NCBI GenBank assembly: GCA_027625915.1
Contig: JANTQA010000032.1
Span: forward strand, 4,526,001 to 4,590,000
DNA length: 64,000 nucleotides
From: Anaeramoeba flamelloides
Taxonomy: Eukaryota > Metamonada > Anaeramoebidae
Reading direction: 5' to 3'
A program made the translations under genes and the position numbers. This document shows, in pieces, positions 35,707-47,108 of the stretch (its first letter is position 1; every line of letters begins with the position of its first letter). The notes under the pieces were generated by a model, which had not been told where the DNA came from, did not search any database, and saw only the letters and a program-made list of their open reading frames with translations.

Positions 35707-35811
35707 CTCTTGAATTGGAACATAATTTGCTAGTGTTTCAGCAGATAGTTTGGCAACTTTTTTGGTTTTCTTACATGGATTCCAAAAAAAAATCTTTTTC
35801 TTTCCAAACCC
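35707..35811 (-). other. Candidate coding exon of an unrecognised gene
   Basis: On the minus strand 105 bases, exactly 35 codons, are open between an acceptor (TTTTTTTAG) and a donor (GTAAAG). The protein reads GFGKKKIFFWNPCKKTKK then VAKLSAETLANYVPIQE, which looks like real protein rather than tract translation. No partner exon is certain. Further up, other minus-strand donors (GTAAGTA at about 36346 and 36439) follow coding-like bits such as PVTKDSIDLWG. It may be an exon of a small split gene or a pseudogene. Confidence 0.35.
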
Positions 35812-36193
35812 CTAAAAAAATCGTGTTTAACTCCAAAGCATTTTAAGCTTTTCAAGCGAAAAGTTTTTACCAAATCAAAATAATAACAGTTTCCTCCTTT
35901 TGAAACATCACTTTTAACTGATCAGGTCATGGAGAAATACAAACATGGACTTCAATTCTTAAGGATCACAAGTAACCTGAAAAATTGTACGCATCCTGAT
36001 TCTTGACATCTTTGGTTTGTTTCTCTCAATTTCCGAATTAATCCAGTAATAAAATCAAAAAAAGAGAATTTCTTATCTAACCGGATCAATTTTCACAAAA
36101 GTTATTCAATTCTTTTTTGCCTTCTTTTCAAGAATGGTCCTTTTACGGACGGAGGATCCAAATGAAATCTGTGTGCATAATACAAAGGCCAAC

Positions 36194-36601
36194 TAATGAA
36201 GATAGTCAAGTTTTTGAGGATCTTTTTTCTATTCACAGATGAAGATTAATTTTTTTTTTACAAAAAGTGGTGTGTGGATTATTGACATTTTTTTCGATTT
36301 TATTTTTTTGTTTAGCTTTAAAACTTTACTTACCAAGCCCTTAAAGATACACCAAAGAAAGTATTTATCCAATTACTTGTTAATTTTCTTCAGTAATTAA
36401 CATTTTACTATCAATTACTCCGTCAAATTCAATACTTACCCCATAAGTCAATACTGTCCTTGGTTACAGGATTATTATTGATGAAAATTTACAAAAGAAC
36501 CAAAAATAAAATACAAAAAAAACCACATTTTGTACAAAAAAAAAATTAATCTTATTCTGTGAATAGAAAAAAGATCCTCAAAAACTTGACTATCTTCATT
36601 A
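36194..36601. mobile_element. 408-bp foldback element (MITE-like)
   Basis: The left end TAATGAAGATAGTCAAGTTT pairs with the right end AAACTTGACTATCTTCATTA. The arms, about 78 bp, are nearly perfect (GAGGATCTTTTTTCTATTCA against TGAATAGAAAAAAGATCCTC). Target duplication is unclear. The interior carries two ACTTACC motifs (consensus donors when read on the minus strand). Confidence 0.8.
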
Positions 36602-36829
36602 ATTGAAATTTTTATTGTAGAATATGAATTCGTTTGGGGGTGATAATCCTTAAAATACCTGTTATTCTAACAAAGAGAAATACTACTCTCATTACTTTTA
36701 CAAAAATGTATTGAAATTTTTAATTTTATAATAACTTTGGATATTTTGAGTTAGAAGTAAACTTCCCTTTACAGTTTTTTAATATTTTGATAACCCTTAA
36801 GGCATTAGTGTCACATAAGATTAGTCTAT

Positions 36830-37800
36830 ACTTCAAAGTATGGTGTACCTGAAAATAAATTACATTTGTGATCTATAGTAGAAATGAATCTAAAAAATCT
36901 ATTATAAATATTATTGATCAATAAATTATTGTATTTTTCACTACTGTTAATTACAAAATAAAAAGATCAAAATTTTATTCAGCTTTCCAAAATAAAAAAA
37001 TTCCAAGAATTTATAATAATCATCAAATCCCACATTGTAGAAACGTGTTTAATAATTTAAGCTCATTTTCAGAATTAAAAATTTGAAAAATTCCATGGTT
37101 ATCAAAGTCTTTTTTTGGAAAGTTGAATGAAAATTTTGTTTCATTTATATTGAAACAAATAGTAATGATCACAATTAAAAATTTACAATTTTGGAAATTT
37201 TTTTTTTAATTCTTTTTCCAAATCTGAAAAATAGAAAAAAAAATAATAGTATTTATGGTATTTAATAATTAATATTTTGAACTTCACAAAAGGAACTATT
37301 TTTTCATTTTTTAATTTCGAGATTAACCCAATAACCATCAAAATAAAATACCAACAACCACCTAGAGTTTAGTTTTCTTTTGATAAAGCTAGTTGTATTT
37401 ACAAAATATTTCTAACCTGTATAAATAATTTATCAAAAAAATCTATTGGTTAATTATTTAATTTAATCAAAAAATGAATAATTTTTTAAACAACTATACA
37501 TTTCCAGATAACATTTAATAAAAATATTTTTCAACCCTGAAGCCTGAATATTGATGACTCAACCTTTAAATCGGGCTTGAAATGTAATTTTTTTTACTAA
37601 TATAAGGATCAATTTTTTACAAATACAAGTATTATTGTTAATTGATCAGCTCATCGTTTTGTACTATTTTACTAATGAATTTTTTAGATACATTCGAACC
37701 ATGGAGTATTAATGTGTTTTATCACCCAATATTAAAATACATTAATTTTTAGATTCTATGTCTTGGAATCTAACCACTTAAAGTATTAATAAATGTATAA
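36830..37800 (+). repeat. Dispersed repeat family A, copy 3
   Basis: It shares TCTATTGGTTAATTATTTAA with copy 2 and, with copy 1, the right-end block running from ACTATTTTACTAATGAATTT to TTAGATACATTCGAACCATG and then GTATTAATGTG. It also keeps AACTATTTTTTCATTTTT with copy 1. It is long and strongly diverged, with no reading frame. Confidence 0.5.
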
Positions 37801-38711
37801 AGGGTGTACAATCCTACTTCTATTAAAAAAATATTTTTTTTCAAATGAATTATTATCAAACAATTCAAGAGTTTTTCCTTGTTTAAATGACCAGAGAAGA
37901 AAAATAAAAGCAGGGGAGTGATTAAAATGATGAATATGAAGATTTTATTGAATTTTAGTTTCTAAAAGTTGACAAAAGTTAGATCAAAGATTGAAAATTT
38001 TTGAAAAAAGAAAATGAGAAAAATATTAAAAGAATATTGCCTTATTATTTTTTCATTTCTATATTATAAATAGAGCAGATTCCAAGTGGAAAATCCAATA
38101 CTTTTTTTTTTTCCTTCAAATTCTAGTTGTTTTTTTCTTCTTAATTTTATTTCATTTCTTTTTTGTTTTCTTGTTTCAAGTTCAACCATTTTTTCCATTA
38201 TCAAACAAATAATTGGCCAACTTGAAAATTCATGTCTATTTTCACAATCTGAAAATCAACAAAAAAAAAAAAAAATCATTTTCAGAATATTTTCCTTTAT
38301 GTTTATAATTTGCATTCCCAATAATGCCATTTTTTAAATTAAAAAAAAATGAAAATTTTTAGTTGAATATCTCAAAAAAATCTTTCCTTCAAATTCGAAG
38401 GAAAAAGATAACATCTTCAAAAATAATTTAATTGCAAAAAAACCTCACTTTAAATTGTATATTAGTGGCTGAACTGTGTGATAAAATTTTTTTTTTTTTT
38501 TTAGAATTATTATTTAGAAATCATATTCTTACATAGTTTATACACAAATAATAATAATTATAATATTAATAATAAAAAAAAAATCAAATAAAATAAACAA
38601 ATACCAACTTAAATTTTAATTCCCCATTTATACCAAATTAAATACCAATTTTTTATCTTTAATTTTAATTTTTTCTTTTACATTTCAATTTCATATAGTT
38701 TATCTTATTCT

Positions 38712-39059
38712 ATGGATTACCTTAGTGATTTTGGATTTCAAAACAAAGAACAAACATACTATAAATTTAGAAATCGGGTACTTTATTTAGAAACGATGGA
38801 AAAAAGATATGAATTATCTTTTGAACAGAATGGCCTTTTTCGATTAGCACAAATATTAAATCCAGAAACTCATCATTTTAATTCATTCAATATTCCCATG
38901 GATCCACAAAAAATTAAAATTATCAAACAGAACTTTTTTTGGGGGCAAATTAAATGGTCAGCAAATTTCATCTTATTTGGGGACTTTATGATTGAGCCAA
39001 TTAAATTCTTTTGGTGTGAGAAAAAACAAGCCCGTATTTTAAACAATAAAGAAAATTAA
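38712..39059 (+). CDS. Small protein of unknown function (115 residues)
   Basis: I do not recognise this protein. It has a proper ATG, a balanced composition unlike the Phe/Ile/Lys-only frames around it, and a run of aromatic and charged residues (MDYLSDFGFQNKEQTYYKFR; NFFWGQIKWSANFILFGDFM; FFWCEKKQA). No signal peptide or membrane segment is evident. The flanks are A/T tracts: a T-rich stretch ends shortly before the ATG, and TAA is followed by AT-rich sequence. It could be a complete small gene or one exon of a longer one, though no donor is obvious before the stop. Confidence 0.5.
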   Translation: MDYLSDFGFQNKEQTYYKFRNRVLYLETMEKRYELSFEQNGLFRLAQILNPETHHFNSFNIPMDPQKIKIIKQNFFWGQIKWSANFILFGDFMIEPIKFFWCEKKQARILNNKEN

Positions 39060-40779
39060 ACTGTAAAAGATTAACCACCATGCTTTGAATATAGTATATA
39101 CATATTCGTTATTTATTTATTTAGTACCATAAATTATGAATATATAATTTGATTTTTTTCTAGTTGGACTATAATTACTCTTTTTCATTATTTTCCAAAA
39201 TTTTTCTTTTTATATTATTTTTTTTTTTTTCATTTTCTTTATTTTTCTGATCAATTTTTTTTTTTACATTGGTATACTTTCCTTTGAATATACTTTTTTT
39301 TTTTTTTTCATTTATCTATCCCAATATTAATAAATAGTGGGTAGATAGCACTTTCAATAATCTTTCCATTAATTCAATTAAAATAATAAGAATAATTAAA
39401 TAGATCATTGAATTGTTGAAATATTTCAAGAAAATTTTACCAACAATTAAAAAAAACAAAAAAAAAAAAAAAAAATTATCTAAATTCTCTTTGAAAAAGA
39501 TTCTATTTACTTAATATCTTTCTCAGTCTTGTTATTTTTTTTTTTTTCTAGAGAAATTAGATTGTTCTTTTTACCTATTTTTGATAATAAAATTATTTTT
39601 TTTTTTCTGTTTTATTTTAATTACTTGTTAATTTTTTTGAGCAATTGATTTTTATCTCAAACAAAATGGGTAATATTTACCAAAATATTAGATATAAAAT
39701 TATTTGAAATAAAAATCTGATTTAAAGTTATTTTTTAATAATATAAAAATTATTCCAAGTTATTTTAAATAATTGTGTGATTTGGTGTTTAATAATTGTC
39801 TAAGTTTTGTAAATGTGATTTATGAAAAGTTTCAAATGGGTGTAAAAAAAATTGTGATTTATTTTAAAAAAGAATTGTTTAAAAATATCTTTAATAGAAG
39901 TAAACAATTGATATTTGTCCTTTTAATTGAAATTGGACCACTTTTGGTTATTGAAAAAAAAAAAAAGGAAAAAAAAAGATATTTGCTCTTATTAACGAAT
40001 GGATAAAAGGATTTTATTGTAGTCTGTGAATAAATAGAAGATTTATAATCAAAATGTCAAAAATTACAATTTGAAAAAAATAATTAAAAAAAAATCCCGG
40101 ATCGTTTCTGAATATTAAGAATTCAATCTTTATTAACCCTGATTCAAAAGGTAAAAAATAATAGAAGAAAAAAGTTGAATTAGTGTTTCTCAAGATTTTT
40201 TTTGAAAAATATTTGAAATTGGGATAATTGTTTATTTTTTTGAGTGTTTTGATTAAATGAACTGTTTTATTCTGGATACAAAATGTTGAAAAGGTAGAAG
40301 TTTAATTTGGAATAATTGTTTTAGTTTTTAGGTGTATATATTGTAGATACTCTATCGTGTGTTTTCTAAATATAAAAATAAATGGTATTTGAATTCTTAA
40401 GAGAAATGATATTGTAAATTTCCTTTATTTTTCCAAAATATTTCTTTTCCTGTGATTTGAATAATTAATGTGAAATCATTTTAACTCTTTTTTCTTTTTT
40501 TTTTTTTTTTTTTGGTATTCTAAAATATTTAATCAAATAAATTGAAATAAGTGTATATAGTTATTTGATTATTGTGCTGTATCATTTTAGGTGTAGTATA
40601 GTATAAAGTTACCTAATAATGTAAAAAGAATGTATTTTGAATTATTTAAAAAAACAATAACAAGATTTAAGTTTATCTTCTTTTAAATTTCAAACACCAA
40701 TAAGATAAATACAATATCGAAAAAAAAAACTGTCTTGTGAATAAAACCTATGATTCAAATAACACTCTTTCATTTTTTT

Positions 40780-41160
40780 TTTTTTTATTATTATTCTTGT
40801 TCCTATATGAATATTTAATTCAATTTCCAATAGTGTACCTACAGCCAAAATCAATTTTGAAAGTGAACTCATTAACGAAGCAAGTAAAATTTAAATTAGG
40901 AAAGTAATTTAAAGAAAATTTTAATTATCAATTATATTTCTTCACAATATTTAGAAATTATTTGTTTTTTTTTCATGTTTTTCAAACTATATCTCTCAAG
41001 AATTTAATCTTTATTTTAAGAAAAATTATCACCACTGATCTTTCATTTTGAGACTTTATTTTTTAATCATAGAACTTTCAGAAATTAATAACATATTTAT
41101 TTAAGGTTTATTGACCGTTTCTTAAGTCTTTCAATTTCTAGGTCTTGAAAAAAACAACTT
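40780..41160 (+). repeat. Dispersed repeat shared with 55090-55450, copy 1
   Basis: CAATAGTGTACCTACAGCCA corresponds to CAATAGTATACCTAAGTTCA, and the right part AATCATAGAACTTTCAGAAA then TTTATTGACCGTTTCTT corresponds to AATAATAGAACTTTAAGAAA then CTTATTGACCAGTTTCTT. It is moderately diverged, with no conserved frame. Confidence 0.55.
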
Positions 41161-41164
41161 TTTA

Positions 41165-41395
41165 CTTTTAAAGCCCTAGCCCAAGTATAAAAGCATAAAA
41201 TGTCGATTTTTTTTTCTCATTTTTATTCAAAAACGACAAATACAAAAGGTTGTACGAAATATAAAAATGATTACTATCCAAAGGTATCAAAAATTTGGTT
41301 TCAAAACTATAACTTCAAGATATTCCAAAAAAAGTTGTTTTCAAAAAAAATGGATATTTTATGCTTATATACTGTGGCTTGAGCTTTAAAATATA
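41165..41395. repeat. Diverged palindrome related to 8199-8573
   Basis: The left arm TTTAAAGCCCTAGCCCAAGT then ATAAAAGCATAAAATGTC mirrors the right arm ATATTTTATGCTTATATACT then GTGGCTTGAGCTTTAAA. The core resembles AAAGCCCTGGTATCAGTATA of the 8.2-kb palindrome, so the two belong to one family. Confidence 0.65.
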
Positions 41396-42248
41396 AATTG
41401 TGCACAATCCTTGTAATTATTTTACAAAGAGTAGAATTAAAGATTAATTATCAGTAAGAGTCTTCTTTCTCTTAAATTAGTCTTTTTCTTCTGTTCACTT
41501 TATCATATTTCATCTTGATTGAGCTCAATGATTCTTGTAAAGAAAGTTTAGATGGCTATTTAGAATTCCAATGGATAAAAATTTCAGTTTGATATCATTT
41601 TTGAATCCTGTTATCTGATTTTTTTTTTCAAGACCTCAAACAGACCCAATAAAGAAATAAAAAAAATGAGAAAACAACTAAAGAAACTTCACAAGGATCA
41701 GTCTACTTTTTAAAAGTTCAAAGGTTAAAAGGTGAAATCGAAAATAAAGTGAAAATTTTTTTATGGGTTCATGAGTTAAATATCAGAAACAAAAAACCAA
41801 AAGCAACAAATAAAAATTTAACATTCAGTCTTTCGAATTGATTTAAATTTGCTACATTTTCAAGATCGATAAATAAAGCCAATAGAACTATTATTAGGAA
41901 TAAATTAATAATATCAAAAAATACAAGATGTTTGAAGTCTCTTCATCTTGTTTACCGTTTCTGTAATCTGTCAAGAACTTAAAAATACAGTTTTAATGCA
42001 TATCTTGCTTGTCGTTTTTTCATAATTATTAACTAATCATGCATTTTCATAAAAGATTTACTAAATCGAATTCGAGATCACAAAACAATAAAAAGTACAT
42101 AGACACATTTTGAATGACACCCTTATAAAGAAATCTGAAAAAAGTGTAATAGATTTTATAGAAAGTTGTTTATTTTTTTATTTTTTTTAGTTTTCTTAGA
42201 GACTGTACACAATAAATTTTTTTTGTCTTAATAGATTTTAACAACCAA

Positions 42249-45200
42249 ATGTTTCCAAAGCAAAAGACTAAAAACAAAAACGATAAGAACCGTAAGACTG
42301 ATCTTGAATCTTTTTACGTTCATAGGGCAAGGTGTATAAAATGGGAGCCAAGTGGTATTCGATCCTTAGAGTTTCATCCTTCTGGTGATTGGCTTGCTGT
42401 TGGTAGAGAAAATGGTGATCTTGAAATCTGGAACACTTCTCTATATTATTCATGGTATTGTGAAACAAGAATTGCTGGTACTGCTTCAGAAACAATTGAA
42501 AAAATTGTGTGGTCATTAGATGGGAAGCGTCTTTTTTCTTGTAGTCTTGGTAGTCACGTAATTGAATGGTCACTAACAAGCCTTAAGGCAAAAGTAAGTT
42601 CTAATTACAAATTTCTTTTTGATAAAAGAAGCAATTTCCAATTTTTTTTTTTTTTTAATTTCTCTAAAATTGTATCACGTAATTTGAAAAATTTTTTTTT
42701 TTTTTTTTTGTATAAGATTCAACCACGACTAACTTTAACTGTTCATTAAAATTTATTTGTAAAGTATTCCATGAAATTTAATTTTACACTCAATAATTTT
42801 CTTCTTCTTTGTGTAACCAAAGGATTTCCAAAGAAAATTTCAAGACAATACTAAAACTTAATTTAGTTTCTAAAATACTATATAACTAACCCGTGTTGTT
42901 AATTAAATTAAACACTATTCTTGATCCAAAATTATGTAATAATTCTTGTCTCATCCTAATTTTTTAAAGCTTTTTTATTACTTGTTTTGGTTTAAATTTG
43001 AAATTCAAAAGAATTTTCAATTCACCTTCTTTTTTTTCAATTTATATTTTTAATATGTACAGTCCTTGTTTAAAAACCAAAGTTGTGTGTACGTTAACTC
43101 TTGAAAAGGGCCCTAAAATAAAATTACAAAACCAAAATATAAAGAATTATTTCTATAATCGATCTTTTTTCAAACAAACTTGAATTGTTCATGTAGAAAA
43201 AAAAAACAACAAATTGGGCTGAAAATTTTTCACATTCAAAACCGAAAACTGTCCTTTTCCAATTAATAAATAAAAAATTTTCATTTCAAATTTCCCAAAT
43301 ATTTTACGAATTCTAAGTTGAAAAAAAACAAGTGCTTAATAAAAACAATTAGAGATGATCTTTTAAGAAATTTAATAAAGTACTTGATTGGACTTTTGAG
43401 ATAGAATTAAATTTTTTTAATTTGATTTTAGATGCATAAACAAATGCTTGTATTGTTCTAATATTTTTGGTTCGATAAATTTCAAAACGAATTCGTTTTT
43501 CTTGGTTAAGAAATAATATTTTACAGAAAGGTTACTATCTAGTAACAAAAGAACAAGAACTAGAGCTAGATAATAATAAGTTTGAACAACAAGAGAAATC
43601 CAAAATTTTACAGCACATTATATTATTTGAAAAACAATTTCAAATTGATCAAATCTTTAGTTTTTATTAAAAATCCAAAAACCAATAATTATTAATACTA
43701 AATATCCCTTCTCTTTTCTTTTTGATTTTTTATAATTGAATAAATTAAACAAAAAAAAAAAAAAAATACAAAAAAACAAAAAAACACACAAATAAAAAAA
43801 AAAGACTGTTTGTGATTCTTTTGGTGGGGCTGTGAGGGATTTAAAATTAAATCATAAAGGAGATACTATAGCAATTGCATGTGAAGACGGGAGAATAAGA
43901 TTATTTGATATTTCGAATGGAAATTTCCAATATATAAGAGCATTTAGCAAAGAAAAAAATTCCTTATTTTGTTTATGTTGGAGCGAAAATGATTCAATGA
44001 TTGTAGCAGGTGGTAATGGGAGTAATGTTTCGGTTTACAACACGTCCACCGGAAGAGTAATTAATTCAATAATTGTTCGTAAATATTCCGAAATCAAGTC
44101 ATTGGTTGTTTGGACATGTCTCTGGGTTGGTAACACGATTGTTTGTGGTGATTCACATGGGTATACTAGATTTTATGATGCCAAATTTGGAACATTATTA
44201 AATGAATTTAAAGAACATGAAGCAGATGTCTTAAGCTTGATTAATATTGGTGACAATGAAGTTTATGCAACTGGTATTGATAGTAAAATTTCGAAATATT
44301 CATGCAAGCCATTCAAAAAAAAAACAAAAAAAACCAAAAAAAAAAAAAATTTATATAACGAAGAAAGTGATCTTAACCAGGCAGTAAATTGGATCTGCTT
44401 GTATACAAGGAAGGAATTGTCACAATATTTAAGGTCTGTTATCGTCCACCCAATTCACAAATTTTTAGTTGTTGGGGGGTTAAGTGGACAGATAGCATTC
44501 ATTACAGTTAAAAAATTTGCAAAGGAATTTTTCACAAGGGTTTATCCATATCCTAACACATCAATAATAACAAAAAGTAGAGACAATCTATTATTATCCC
44601 AATTTGATGATCATTTAGAAATTTGGAAAGTGGGGGATATCAAGAAAAGTAAAAAGAACCTCCCAAAATTAAAAGAATCGCCTAATGGGATGAAAATTAA
44701 AATTGAAAAGCAGCCTCTTCATTTATTAGATTTAAACACTAGTAAATATTATAACATAGTATGCAGTGCAATTTCGAGCAATGGGAAATTCATTGCCTAT
44801 TCCGATCAATCTGGTATTAAATTATTTTACCTAAGTGTAAACAAAAAAAATTATACTGATTTCCAATTGAAGAAAATCTCGTTAGATGATCTACAATTAA
44901 ATTCAATATTTGCTCATAAATTAACATTTACAAATGATTCTTCAAGGCTAATCATCGCGACCTCTAATTTACAAATAATCGTTATTGAAATTATAAAAAA
45001 ATCAATTGAAAATAGTGAATCAGAAAATTTTACTTTTCAATTAATAATAAAAAAAGTTTTTGATTGTTATTCAAATAAAATTATTAAAAAGAAATTACAT
45101 AATAAAATGGATAATGGAAATGATGAAGATGGAAACATAAAGACAAACGGGAAAGGAAAAGGAAAAGGAAAAGGAAAAACAAAAGGAAAAGGAAAAGCAA

Positions 45201-45988
45201 AAGAAAAAGGGAATAACGGAATAAAAGATACTATTGAATATAAAAAAACCGATTCACGAATAAAGTACATAACGGTTAGTTCAGATGGACAGTATCTTGC
45301 TTCCACCGATTTAAAAGGAAACATTAATATTTTCAATTTAGATAGATTAACATTTGAAAAAACATTACCCACCTTTGACGCCAACCCAACTGTTATCAAA
45401 TTTCAACCAAATTCTTCAATTTTAACAATAGTTTTATCAAACAATAATTTCCATTTTTATAATATTGAAAAAAACCAACTTGATGACTTATCTCCAAAAT
45501 ACTTTCCAAAGGTATTACAGGATAACAAAGTTCGGATTTTTGGTATTTCCTTTGACCCCAAGGACGAAACAAAATTATTGCTGTATTGTTATGATTGGAT
45601 AATTTATGTAGATTTAAACAGAATCAAAGTCTTTTTGGAAAATGAAAAAAAATCAATTCAAAATGAAAAAAATACAAATAACCAACCCTCTTCTTCAGCG
45701 AAAGATAAAAAAACCGAAAATAAAAAAAAGAAACGCAGACAAAATTCTAAAAATAAGAATAATAATAATAATAACAATTCAAAGAAAAATAATACTACAA
45801 ACTCTCTTAGTAAAACTTCAAGATTAAATTATGCTTATTTTAAAGGATGTAGAATGTTGAACTTATTCCAGCCTTTACTTTTTGCTGATTATATACACTC
45901 TGGCTCATTAGTAGTAGTAGAAAGAGTTTGGATGGATATATCAAAAGATTTACCAACGATCAAAAGAAAGAAATTTGGTTACGATTAA
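42249..45988 (+). CDS. UTP4: UTP4/cirhin, WD-repeat U3 snoRNP (t-UTP) protein
   Basis: UTP4 is a WD-repeat scaffold of the t-UTP subcomplex of the small-subunit processome in the nucleolus, needed for early 18S rRNA processing. The exons are 42249-42593 and 43805-45988, joined in phase 0 to give 842 residues (human 686). The N-terminus VHRARCIKWEPSGIRSLEFH matches human VHRVRFFNYVPSGIRCVAYN. The exon junction yields DSFGGAVRDL, matching human DAFGGPIWSM. The C-terminal end VVVERVWMDISKDLPTIKRK then KFGYD matches human VAVERPLDDIIAQLPPPIKK. Extra length comes from Lys-rich inserts, including a (GK)n block encoded at about 45148-45215 and a Lys/Asn run before the last segment. The 1211-bp intron ends in AAAAAAAAAAG, with no pyrimidine tract. 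The identification is firm. Confidence 0.95.
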
Positions 45989-46909
45989 ATTTCCTTTTTT
46001 TTTTTCTTCCTTATTACATTATTTTTTTCTTTTTCTTTTTTTTTTTCATTTTTTTTTTCCTTCACTTATTATTTTTTTTTTATTATCTTTTAAGATTTTT
46101 TTTTGACAATTCAATAAATAAATTATAAACCAAATAGAATTTATATTTTTACGATTTTTATTTTAATTTAAAAGCATTAACGTTTTTTACTACTATATTA
46201 GAAAGTTGAATTATACTTGTATTCGAGTAGCAGTTATTACATAATCAGAGTTCACATTTTGATTCTTTTTCGAAAATAACCTCAAAATAATTCTTTTTTT
46301 GATTCCCTAGAATCAAATGATTCTTTTTTCTTTCAATAAATAAGTCTCAACTCATTTCTTTTTTACATTTGTTTTTACAAAGAATCACATCATTCTCAAA
46401 ATTTAATAATGAATAATTTTTTTTTTATATTTTTAAAAAAAATTTATTATTTCTAAAAAAAAATAAAGATTTAAGATTTTTTGAATTGGAATTTTTATTT
46501 TTCATCATCTCTTCAACAATCCTGAAGTTTTTAAGTTTAGTCCTGATAAGAAAATTCTTTTTTTTTTTAAAATGGAATCAAAAATTCTTTTTTTTTTTTA
46601 ATAGAGTTGAGTCACGTGATAAAATTTTTTTTTTTGATTCCAACAAATCAGAATAAAATAATTTTTGATTTTTTTCAAAAATTAGACTTCAAAGAGACTT
46701 TAACAAGATGAAAATGTTTGATAAAAATCGATTCTATTGGAATTATTTGAAGATGATGATTCCAAATATTAATTTTTGAGATTCTAAAAATTCTAAAAAT
46801 GGAATCATTTTGGGAACTCTGTACATGTTTTCATTTTAATAATAGAAAAGAAAAAGATCTGAAAAAAATAAATAAATTTGAGAAATTTAATTACTTTTTT
46901 TTTATAATA

Positions 46910-47108
46910 CAGTCAGTTTCACATTTAAGGCACAAACTTTCAACGAAATTTAAGGCACAAAAAAATCTCAAATTAAAGCACAATTTTTTTGGAATTTTAA
47001 TTTTTACAAATTATTTTACTAGAATTTGAAATCATGTGCCTTAATTTGAGATTTTTTTTGTGCCTTAAATTTCGTAGAAAGTTTATGCCTTAAAAACGAA
47101 ACTGGCTG
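46910..47108. mobile_element. MITE family 1, copy 2 (199 bp)
   Basis: Ends CAGTCAGTTTCACATTTAAG and AAAAACGAAACTGGCTG are flanked by TA on both sides. The inverted arms carry AAGGCAC motifs at intervals of about 25 bp. The 76-residue frame across it is translation of the repeat. Confidence 0.9.

Larger units (their letters stand above)
35160..38711. other. Spacer with foldback element and a possible minus-strand exon
   Basis: It contains a T-rich 3' flank to 35.5 kb, a candidate exon (35707-35811, minus), a 408-bp foldback (36194-36601) and dispersed repeat A copy 3 (36830-37800). From 37.8 to 38.7 kb I see only A/T sequence. Base composition between 35.7 and 36.2 kb is less biased than elsewhere in the spacer. 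Confidence 0.55.
39060..42248. other. Spacer before UTP4
   Basis: It holds a repeat shared with 55090-55450 (40780-41160) and, directly after it, a diverged palindrome (41165-41395). From 39.1 to 40.7 kb there are only T- and A-tracts. From 41.4 to 42.2 kb the composition is mixed with no exon seen. Confidence 0.55.

Noticed and set aside
42594-42749. Read-through extension of UTP4 exon 1 with a Phe-run
   Set aside because: A GTAAGT donor at 42594 and the homologous continuation at 43805 show it is intron.
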